Shown here piece after piece: positions 57,478-64,000 of a stretch of DNA of 64,000 nt (within the stretch, counting starts at the first letter, position 1; each line of letters begins with the position of its first letter). The notes beneath the pieces are model-generated. The model worked only from the letters and a program-made list of their open reading frames with translations. It searched no databases and had not been told where the DNA came from. The translations under genes were made by a program, and so were the position numbers. This DNA comes from Mesorhizobium sp. (lineage in GTDB: Bacteria > Pseudomonadota > Alphaproteobacteria > Rhizobiales > Rhizobiaceae): assembly GCF_016793485.1 (NCBI RefSeq), contig NZ_JAEULZ010000030.1, positions 62,001-126,000 on the forward strand, given 5' to 3'.

Positions 57478-58296
57478 ATGAACGCAGCAGCCGAGATCGA
57501 GAGAACGGACACAGAGGCGCAGGACAAGGCAGACGTCGTGCTGTCCGTGCGCGACGTGACCGTGGCGTTTGGGGAAAAGGTTATCCTCGACAAGCTCTCG
57601 CTCGACGTGAAGCGCGGCGAGATCATGGGCTTCGTCGGCGCATCAGGCGCAGGCAAATCCGTGTTGCTGCGGACCGTGCTCGGCCTCAACAAGAAGCAGG
57701 CCGGCACGATTCGCCTGTTCGGCGTCGATCTGGACAAGGCGAGCGAGTCGGAACGCATGCGGCTCGACATGCGCGTCGGCGTGCTGTTCCAGTTTGGCGC
57801 GCTGTTCTCGGCGCTGACGGTCATGGAAAACATCCAGGTGCCGATGCGGGAATATCTGGATCTTCCACAATCGCTGATGGACGAACTGGCGCTCCTCAAG
57901 ATCGAACTGGTCGGCCTGCCTGCCGACGCCGCGCGAAAATATCCGAGCGAACTGTCGGGCGGCATGATCAAGCGCGCGGCGCTGGCGCGCGCGCTTGCGC
58001 TGGACCCTGAAATCGTCTTCCTGGATGAACCGACGTCGGGCCTCGATCCCATCGGGGCGTCGGAATTCGATGAGCTTGTCGTCAAGATGCGCGACACGAT
58101 GGGGCTGACCGTCTACATGGTGACTCACGACCTCGACAGCCTGTTCTCGATCTGCGACCGGGTTGCGGTGCTGGGCAAGAAGCGGGTGCTGGTGCAAGGC
58201 ACGATCGCCGACATGCTGGCAAGCGAGGAACCCTGGGTGAAATCCTATTTCAGGGGCAAGCGGGCGCGACAGCTCGACCTTGCCGCGAGAGACTAG
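57478..58296 (+). CDS. mlaF: MlaF-type lipid transport ATPase
   Basis: 272 residues from ATG 57478, 11 bases after mlaE. Walker A is GASGAGKSVLLRTVLGLNKK (residues about 59-78), Q loop FQFGALFSALTVMENIQVPM, signature ELSGGMIKRAALARALALDP and Walker B EIVFLDEPTSGLDPIGASEF, with VTHDL switch. SGGM instead of SGGQ is normal for MlaF. The stop codon region carries a small tandem duplication. Confidence 0.94.
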   Translation: MNAAAEIERTDTEAQDKADVVLSVRDVTVAFGEKVILDKLSLDVKRGEIMGFVGASGAGKSVLLRTVLGLNKKQAGTIRLFGVDLDKASESERMRLDMRVGVLFQFGALFSALTVMENIQVPMREYLDLPQSLMDELALLKIELVGLPADAARKYPSELSGGMIKRAALARALALDPEIVFLDEPTSGLDPIGASEFDELVVKMRDTMGLTVYMVTHDLDSLFSICDRVAVLGKKRVLVQGTIADMLASEEPWVKSYFRGKRARQLDLAARD

Positions 58297-58313
58297 GGCC
58301 GCGAGAGACTAGG
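58282..58313 (+). repeat. 16-base tandem duplication at the mlaF stop
   Basis: GCCGCGAGAGACTAGG occurs twice without a gap, at 58282-58297 and 58298-58313. The first copy holds the last codons and TAG stop of mlaF; the second makes up the spacer before the MCE gene and supplies its AGGG ribosome-site region. Confidence 0.9.
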
Positions 58314-58319
58314 GACGGA

Positions 58320-59693
58320 ATGGAAACCAGAGCCAACTACGTTATCGTCGGCATCTTCACGCTGGTTGCGATCGTCTCGGCGTTTGTGTTCGTCTATTGG
58401 GCCTCGGGTATCGGCGACCGGGGCGAAACGACCGAGTTGCGCATCCGCATTCCAGGGTCGGCGTCTGGCCTTGGCCGGGGCAGCGCCGTTCTGTTTAACG
58501 GCGTCAAGGTCGGCGACATCAGGCGGGTCTACATCGATGTGCTGAACCCGACGGTGGCGATTGCAGACGCGGAGGTCGACCGCCTGACCCCGATCACCAA
58601 GTCGACGCAGGCCGACGTCGGCATCGCTGGACTGACGGGCCAGGCCAATATCGAATTGCGCGGCGCTGGACCGACGGAGCCCAACCTTCTCGACGAGGCC
58701 GAGCAGAACGGCACGGTTGCCGAAATAACCGCCAATCCGTCCGCCGTGACAAATCTGCTGCAGACGGCGCAGGATATCTTCAAGCGCGCCGACAACGTGC
58801 TGAACGACCTCGAAACTTTTACCCGAGACGTGCGTGGGCCGCTGACCCAGACGGCGAAAAACGTCGAAACGTTCTCGAAGGCTCTGGCCGACAATTCGGA
58901 CGGCATCGACAAGTTCCTGTCGAGCGTCACGGCGGTAGCGGAGGAGCTTCAGGGCTTTGCAGGCAAGCTGGATGGCACGATCAAGGCCGCTGAGAGCCTG
59001 CTGACGTCGGTCGATCCGGAAAAGATCAAGAGCATTGTCGCAAACGTCGAGGGCTTTACCGAAGACCTGAAGCAGCAGAGCGCGCGCTTCGACGGCATCG
59101 TCACCGGAGTGAACCAGGCTGTATCCACCATCAATGGCTTCGCCAAGCAGGCCGAACAGACGCTGACCAAGGTCGATGGCGTCCTCGACGGCGTGAACCC
59201 GGCGACGGTGCGCACGACGCTCGACAACATCGCCAAGGCCAGCGCCAGCGCCGACAAGGCAGCTTCCGACATCGCCGCCTTCACAAACAAGATCAGCCCG
59301 CGCGCCGCGGATATCGACAAGGTCATCAGCGATGCTCGCGAGATTTCCGGCCGGCTCAACGCCGCCTCGACGCGGGTGGACGGCATTCTTGCCAAGGTGG
59401 ACAGCCTGCTGGGCTCGGGCGACGCGCAAGGCGTGATGGCGCAGGCCGGCGAGACGCTGAAATCGTTCAAGCAGGTGGCCGACACGCTGAACGCCCGCCT
59501 CGGCGGCATTATGGACAATCTGGCGCGGTTCTCCGGCTCCGGCCTGCAGGATGTCGATGCGCTGGTGCAGGATGCGCGCCGCTCGATCAACCGGATCGAA
59601 CGCGCGGTAACCGATCTGGAGCGCAATCCGCAGCGGATAATAACCGGTGGAGACGGCAGCGTGCGCCAGTATGACGGGCGGATGCGGCGTTGA
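58320..59693 (+). CDS. mlaD: MCE/MlaD family periplasmic lipid-binding protein
   Basis: 457 residues, longer than E. coli MlaD (183). One N-terminal membrane anchor (YVIVGIFTLVAIVSAFVFVY, residues 7-26) leads to an MCE domain (about 39-115, RIRIPGSASGLGRGSAVLFN and GVKVGDIRRVYIDV). A long helical region of about 300 residues follows, with repeated amphipathic segments (for example VDPEKIKSIVANVEGFTEDL), expected to form a needle or bridge across the periplasm. It receives lipids from the MlaEF complex. Confidence 0.93.
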   Translation: METRANYVIVGIFTLVAIVSAFVFVYWASGIGDRGETTELRIRIPGSASGLGRGSAVLFNGVKVGDIRRVYIDVLNPTVAIADAEVDRLTPITKSTQADVGIAGLTGQANIELRGAGPTEPNLLDEAEQNGTVAEITANPSAVTNLLQTAQDIFKRADNVLNDLETFTRDVRGPLTQTAKNVETFSKALADNSDGIDKFLSSVTAVAEELQGFAGKLDGTIKAAESLLTSVDPEKIKSIVANVEGFTEDLKQQSARFDGIVTGVNQAVSTINGFAKQAEQTLTKVDGVLDGVNPATVRTTLDNIAKASASADKAASDIAAFTNKISPRAADIDKVISDAREISGRLNAASTRVDGILAKVDSLLGSGDAQGVMAQAGETLKSFKQVADTLNARLGGIMDNLARFSGSGLQDVDALVQDARRSINRIERAVTDLERNPQRIITGGDGSVRQYDGRMRR

Positions 59694-59769
59694 CTTTGCC
59701 GGCTTGGGTCCGCATGACTCCAGGCGAGGGATTGCCTGCCACGGCGCGGCGTGGTTGCGGGGACGCGGT

Positions 59770-60366
59770 TTGAGAGTTGTGAGGCAGATATCGGCCGCCG
59801 TGGGCCTTTCGCTCCTGGTGTCGGGATGCGCGCTGCTGGGCGGCTCGAAACCGCTCGACACCTTCGAACTGACGACGCCCGCCATCGAGGCGCAGACGCG
59901 CGGCCGCAGCTACAGGCAGATCCTGATCGCCGAGCCGTCGGCGCTCAAGGCGCTCGACGGCCAGAACATCGTCATTTCGCCGGCCCCCGGGAACATCCAG
60001 TATCTCAAGGGCGCGCAATGGGCCGACCGCCTGCCCAAGATCGTGCAAGCGCGGTTGGCGGATACTTTCCAACGCTCAGGCCAGTTCAGGGGCGTGGGCA
60101 GGCCGGGCGAGGGGCTGGCGATCGACTATCAGGTCGTGATCGAGGTGCGCTCCTTCCAGATCAACGTGCAGGGCACGTCGACCGCCGAGGTCGAGCTGTT
60201 CGTGCGCCTGCTCAACGACCGCAACGGCGTCATCCGTTCCGAAAAGGTGTTTGCCGCGACCGCTCCCGTCGCCGGGGCAGGCAATTCCGGCTATGTCGCG
60301 GCGCTGGACGCGGCGTTCGGACAGGCGGCGATCGAGATCGTCGAGTGGACTGCGAAGCTGCTCTGA
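59770..60366 (+). CDS. ABC-type transport auxiliary lipoprotein
   Basis: About 198 residues from TTG 59770 (long upstream frame rejected because the signal peptide begins here). Lipobox LLVSGC with Cys about residue 18. The mature domain matches the ABC_trans_aux/YmbA-type lipoprotein (YRQILIAEPSALKALDGQNI, WADRLPKIVQARLADTFQRS, YQVVIEVRSFQINV). These lie in the outer membrane as partners of MCE systems. It is the last gene of the operon and a terminator follows. Confidence 0.85.
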   Translation: MRVVRQISAAVGLSLLVSGCALLGGSKPLDTFELTTPAIEAQTRGRSYRQILIAEPSALKALDGQNIVISPAPGNIQYLKGAQWADRLPKIVQARLADTFQRSGQFRGVGRPGEGLAIDYQVVIEVRSFQINVQGTSTAEVELFVRLLNDRNGVIRSEKVFAATAPVAGAGNSGYVAALDAAFGQAAIEIVEWTAKLL

Positions 60367-60436
60367 GGGCAGCTTGCCTGAAGCGCATATCGTTCGGGAC
60401 GATGGCGCCACAGTTCCCCGGAAAGTTTCAGACATA

Positions 60437-60466
60437 AAAAGGGCGGGAGATCATCCCGCCCTTTTC
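60437..60466. terminator. bidirectional terminator
   Basis: AAAAGGGCGGGA (60437-60448) and TCCCGCCCTTTT (60454-60465) form a 12-base stem with a five-base loop. It separates the Mla operon from the opposing coiled-coil gene. Confidence 0.9.
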
Positions 60467-60485
60467 CAATTGTGCTTTCGGACGC

Positions 60486-63400
60486 TTACCGCAGACGGCC
60501 CGACGCATGGGCCAGCATGGTGTAGACCTTGCCGGTGTCCGACGTCAGGTAGGTCTGCGTCATCGTGTTGTCCTTGTCGCTGCGGGCGACGTCCTTCAAC
60601 AGCCGCTCGAAGTCCTCGCAATAGCGGTCCACGGCGACGCGGAAATCGCCATCCTGCTGGTACTTGCGGCGGATGTCGTCGAACGTCTGCTGTCCCTTCA
60701 GCGTGTAAAGCCGGCGGGTGAAGACGTCCCGCTCGCCGCGACGATAGCGATCCCACAGTTCGATCGAAGCGTCATGGTCGATGGCTCGCGCGATGTCGAC
60801 GGACAGCGAGTTGAGCGACTCGACAACCTGCAGCGGCGAGCGTTGCGTCGGATTGGGGCGGGGAGTTCCTGCGACAGCAGCCGGTGCCTCCTCACGGGAC
60901 GCGCCTTGCAACAGATCGCGGACCCAACCACCCTGCGGAGCGGTGGCTTCACGGCGTTGCGCAGGCGCTTCGGCCGGGCGTTCTGCCGTTACCGTAGCAG
61001 TGCGGGCAGGGGCCACGGGAGCAGCAGGCGGCGCTGCGGGACGGCGGGGTGCGGCCTGCGGCGCCTGGGGCTGCGGTGCGGCCGGAGCCGCCGGGCGCGG
61101 CGCCTGTGCAACCGGAGCAGGACGCGCCGGGGCCGCCGCTGGCGCTGGCCGCGGTGTGGCGCGCGCCTCGGAAACATCCGAGTTGCGGCCCGACTTGGCG
61201 ACGATGGCGGAAAGCTCCTTCAGCGCGTTGATCTGCTCGCTGACGGCGCGGCGGATCGCGGTGGAGGATTCCTTTGCCTCCATCGGCAGGTCAAGGACGC
61301 CCTTCTTGATCTCGGCGCGTGTCTCTTCCAGTTCGGCACGAATGCCCTGAGCCGCGCGGCGCATGTCCTCGGTCGCCCCGCTGAAGCGCGTGGTGGCCGA
61401 TTCGATGAGATCGGCGAAGGCGTTGCGCATCTTCTCGGTCGACTCCAGCGTCCGGCCCTCGGCCTTCTGCATGGCGTTGCCGACAAGGTTCTCGAAGGAG
61501 CGCATGACGCGCTCGAGATCTTCCGACTTCTTGACCAGGCCGACGGCCAGATCTTCGAGCGACGACTGCCGCTCGAGCGTCTGTTCGAGGTTGTTCTGGG
61601 CCGAGCTCAGCAGGTCCGAAGCGCTCGACAGGAGCTTGCTGTGAGCTTCGAACTTGGTGGCGATGCCGGCCACCTCGCGCAGCGTGTTGGAAGACAGCTC
61701 GGTCAGGCGGTTGGTGTTCTGGTCGACCAGACGCGCGCTGCTTGCGAAGGTCTGCGCGGCCTTGTCGGTGCTGGCGGCGAAGGTCTGCGTGCTGCTGGCC
61801 AGACGCTCGTCGACATTGGACAGGTTGGCCGCCGCCGTCTCGATAAGGCCGTTGAGCTGCGTGCTGGACTCGGCAAGCCGATCGATGAGACCAGCGACGC
61901 CTTCCGACAGGCCTGTGCGCGCGCCGTCGACAGCAGACAGCGTCTCGGCCGTCCGGTGGGCAAGGGCATTCACCAGCGCCTGGTTCTCTGCGCGCAGCTT
62001 CTCGGACGTGCGCTGCGAGATGCCTTCAACGGCGTTGACTGTCTCGGCGGTGCGGTTTGCGAGCGTATCAACCAGTTCCTGGCTGCCAAGCTGCAGACGC
62101 TCCGTCGAACGGGCGGTCACATCCTCGACGGCCTGCAGCGTTTCCGCCGTGCGGTTTGCCAGCGTGCCGACCAGCTCCTGGCTGCCAAGCTGCAGGCGCT
62201 CGGTCGAGCGGGCGGTTGCGTCCTCGACGGCCTGCAGCGTTTCGGCAGTGCGGTTCGCCAGCGTGCCGACGAATTCACGGCTGCCAAGCTGCAAGCGTTC
62301 CGTTGAACGGGCAGTAACCTGTTCGACGGCATGCAGGGTCTCGGCGGTACGGTTTGCCAACGCCTGAACGAGGGACTGCCCCTCTGTCTGGAGGCGTTCC
62401 GCCGTACGGGCGGTGACATCTTCCAGCGTCTGCGCCAGTTCGTTGCCGGTCTGGCCGAAGCGATCGACGAGCGGACGCGCCGTCTCGTCGAGGATGCGCG
62501 TGATCTCGGCGGAGCGCTCGGCCAGCATCGCGTTGAGTTCACGCGTATTGCTGCCGATGGTGCGCGCGGCTTCGTTGGTGCTCTGGCCGATATGCTGGCC
62601 GACGGCGGCGAAGGTTTCGGAAATGACGTTCGCCCGTTCGATGAGCTGCTGCTCGGCGTGCGCGACCTGCTCGCCAAGCTTCTCGCCCATGGTGATGGCG
62701 CCGGCTGCGAGGCGGTTTTCCGCGTCCTCGACATGGGCGTTAACGCGCGCGGCCACCGCCTGTGCACCCGCCGCCAGTCGCTCGTCGGCGATCGTCAGGG
62801 TGTCGTCGATGCTGCGGGCGCGTGCCTCGAGCTCGGCGGACGTCTGCTGCGTGCGTGCAACGATGCGCTTTTCGGTGTCGGCAAAGGCGCTGATGACGGT
62901 TTCCGCATGCTCGCCGATCGCCATCGCGCTCTCGCCGACCTTGGCGGCGAGCCTGCGCTCCGCATCGTCGAAGAGGTTGCCGACCTCGAGTGCGCGGGTC
63001 GACAGCACCTGCGTCGTGTCGTCGACGCGGGAGGCGACCTGGCGATCGACCGCGGCAAAGACGTTGCCGATCTCGACAGCACGGTTCGACAGCGAGGCCG
63101 CTGTTTCCGCGACGCGGTCGGAGATGCGCTTGTCGGCCTCTTCGAAGTTGAAGATGATTTCGCCGGCCTTGGTGCCGAGCGTCGCGGCGCTGTCGGCGAC
63201 GCGATCGGCAAGGCGCTGGTCGGCTTCATCGAAGATCCGGCCAAGTTCGCCGGCACGCGATTCCAGCTTCTCGGCGCCATCGGCGATGCGCGAAACGAGC
63301 TTCTCGTCGGCGCGGTCGAAGATGCGGCCGAGCTCGGATGCGCGGGTCGCCAGCGCATCGGCGGATTCGCTGATGCGCATGCCGAGCCTCTGGTCGGCGT

Positions 63401-64000
63401 CGTCGAAATTGCGGACGATGTCGCCGGCGCGGGCCGCAAGCGAACCGACGGTCTCCATGGCGCGGGCGACGAGCTGCTGGTCGGCCTCGTCGAAGGCGCG
63501 CGAAATCTGCTCGGCGCGGCTGGCCATGCGGTTGGCGATCTCGTCGCCATGGGCGACGAGGGCGAGCGAAGTGTCCTTGGCGCGCGCTGCCAGCCTCTGG
63601 TCGGATTCGTCCAGCACGCGGGCGATTTCCTCGGCGCGGCCTGAAACCAGTCCGGCCACTTCCTCGCTGCGGGCGAGGAGCGCGCTCGACGTGGCCTCGG
63701 TGCGGGCGGCAATCTTGCTGTCGGCCTCGCCGAAAGCCTTGGCGATGTCGTCCACGCGGGCGAACAGGGCGCTCTGCGTCTGTTCGGCGCGATCGGCCAT
63801 GCGCTTGTCGGCTTCGGCAAAGGCATTGCCGGCCTGCTCGTTCAGCGTGTTCGTCACTTCCAGAACCTTGTCGCGCAGGGCTCCGGCGACCGTGACGGCG
63901 CTCTTCTCCAGGACGGAGCGGACATTGTCGACGCCAAGGTTGAGGGCGCGCTCCATGGTGCCGGTGCGCTCTTCGATGACGCCGGTCTGGCGACGGAAGG
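60486..64000 (-). CDS. giant coiled-coil protein, growth pole ring (GPR)-like, C-terminal part
   Basis: At least 1171 codons on the minus strand; the frame stays open to the window edge, so the true start is outside. Nearly all of it is Ala/Glu/Arg-rich helix. From about 63600 to 62850 there are seven successive 29-residue repeats (ending RAGELGRIF-DEADQRL type). From about 62430 to 61940 they change to 33-residue repeats (three almost identical at 62300-62035). A Pro/Ala-rich linker at about 61170-60850 precedes a conserved C-terminal globular domain (LQVVESLNSLSVDIARAIDH to LAHASGRLR). Apolipoprotein-like repeats and size fit GPR of Agrobacterium, which forms a ring at the growing pole. The identification is by memory. 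Confidence 0.72.
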   Translation of the reverse strand, partial: FRRQTGVIEERTGTMERALNLGVDNVRSVLEKSAVTVAGALRDKVLEVTNTLNEQAGNAFAEADKRMADRAEQTQSALFARVDDIAKAFGEADSKIAARTEATSSALLARSEEVAGLVSGRAEEIARVLDESDQRLAARAKDTSLALVAHGDEIANRMASRAEQISRAFDEADQQLVARAMETVGSLAARAGDIVRNFDDADQRLGMRISESADALATRASELGRIFDRADEKLVSRIADGAEKLESRAGELGRIFDEADQRLADRVADSAATLGTKAGEIIFNFEEADKRISDRVAETAASLSNRAVEIGNVFAAVDRQVASRVDDTTQVLSTRALEVGNLFDDAERRLAAKVGESAMAIGEHAETVISAFADTEKRIVARTQQTSAELEARARSIDDTLTIADERLAAGAQAVAARVNAHVEDAENRLAAGAITMGEKLGEQVAHAEQQLIERANVISETFAAVGQHIGQSTNEAARTIGSNTRELNAMLAERSAEITRILDETARPLVDRFGQTGNELAQTLEDVTARTAERLQTEGQSLVQALANRTAETLHAVEQVTARSTERLQLGSREFVGTLANRTAETLQAVEDATARSTERLQLGSQELVGTLANRTAETLQAVEDVTARSTERLQLGSQELVDTLANRTAETVNAVEGISQRTSEKLRAENQALVNALAHRTAETLSAVDGARTGLSEGVAGLIDRLAESSTQLNGLIETAAANLSNVDERLASSTQTFAASTDKAAQTFASSARLVDQNTNRLTELSSNTLREVAGIATKFEAHSKLLSSASDLLSSAQNNLEQTLERQSSLEDLAVGLVKKSEDLERVMRSFENLVGNAMQKAEGRTLESTEKMRNAFADLIESATTRFSGATEDMRRAAQGIRAELEETRAEIKKGVLDLPMEAKESSTAIRRAVSEQINALKELSAIVAKSGRNSDVSEARATPRPAPAAAPARPAPVAQAPRPAAPAAPQPQAPQAAPRRPAAPPAAPVAPARTATVTAERPAEAPAQRREATAPQGGWVRDLLQGASREEAPAAVAGTPRPNPTQRSPLQVVESLNSLSVDIARAIDHDASIELWDRYRRGERDVFTRRLYTLKGQQTFDDIRRKYQQDGDFRVAVDRYCEDFERLLKDVARSDKDNTMTQTYLTSDTGKVYTMLAHASGRLR
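62035..62340 (-). repeat. 99-base tandem repeats in the coiled-coil gene
   Basis: The marker GGCTGCCAAG occurs at 62081, 62180 and 62279, exactly 99 bases apart. The encoded unit is ERLQLGSQELVGTLANRTAE followed by TLQAVEDATARST, 33 residues. Diverged copies lie on both sides. Confidence 0.9.

Noticed and set aside
61654-62367. 237-codon plus-strand repetitive ORF opposite the coiled-coil gene
   Set aside because: Its repeats only mirror the 99-base repeats of the real gene; composition is Ser/Arg/Ala shadow type.

Overview
The window is a high-GC alphaproteobacterial chromosome segment, most likely from a Rhizobiales bacterium of the Mesorhizobium/Phyllobacteriaceae type. The evidence is the combination of a rhizobial-type glycerol ABC operon (glpR-glpD-glpSTPQUV-glpK), the gbpR / chvE-gguABC sugar locus, several Omp25/RopB-like small porins, a BA14K-family protein, an HWE-type sensor kinase, urtABCDE behind a sigma-54 promoter, and the end of a giant coiled-coil protein resembling the Agrobacterium growth pole ring protein. 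Assignments rest on reading motifs and remembered family features; no database search was run.

Left part (1-14.1 kb): the tail of an alpha-E protein, a transglutaminase-like protease and the proteasome-like Anbu peptidase form a known association. A PLP-dependent decarboxylase follows. Next comes a complete glycerol catabolism operon: DeoR-type repressor, FAD glycerol-3-phosphate dehydrogenase, a two-ATPase/two-permease importer with a small membrane protein and binding protein, and glycerol kinase. TTTCG/CGAAA palindromes lie in front of glpR and glpD.

Accessory part (14.4-20.2 kb): a tRNA-Lys(UUU) gene is followed by about 1.8 kb of unrelated, partly AT-rich DNA. This carries a small phage-like ORF, a secreted protein and an N-terminally truncated HNH endonuclease that abuts a 5'-truncated porin. 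Next come a 40-codon candidate RiPP precursor, an entericidin-like lipoprotein, a frameshifted porin, an L,D-transpeptidase, an intact porin and a P-loop kinase. Three porin copies carry nearly the same terminator.

Middle (20.3-38.9 kb): gbpR diverges from chvE-gguABC. On the minus strand lie an HWE kinase, an IolE-like dehydratase, a LacI-type HTH-only protein and a MocR-type regulator, then Ku. The urea transporter urtABCDE follows, interrupted between urtD and urtE by a palindromic element. An Omp25-like porin ends this part.

Right part (39-64 kb): a DUF1003 protein and an AT-rich GT8 glycosyltransferase precede a housekeeping stretch: Tag-like glycosylase, NadE, GNAT, MFS, a half-size ABC exporter with a structured leader containing a 15-codon ORF, GltX, DUF2865 protein, MaeB malic enzyme, LpxH-like phosphoesterase, MFS and dipeptide epimerase. 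An Mla/MCE lipid transport operon (STAS-MlaE, MlaF, MCE protein, auxiliary lipoprotein) converges on the giant coiled-coil gene, which runs off the window.
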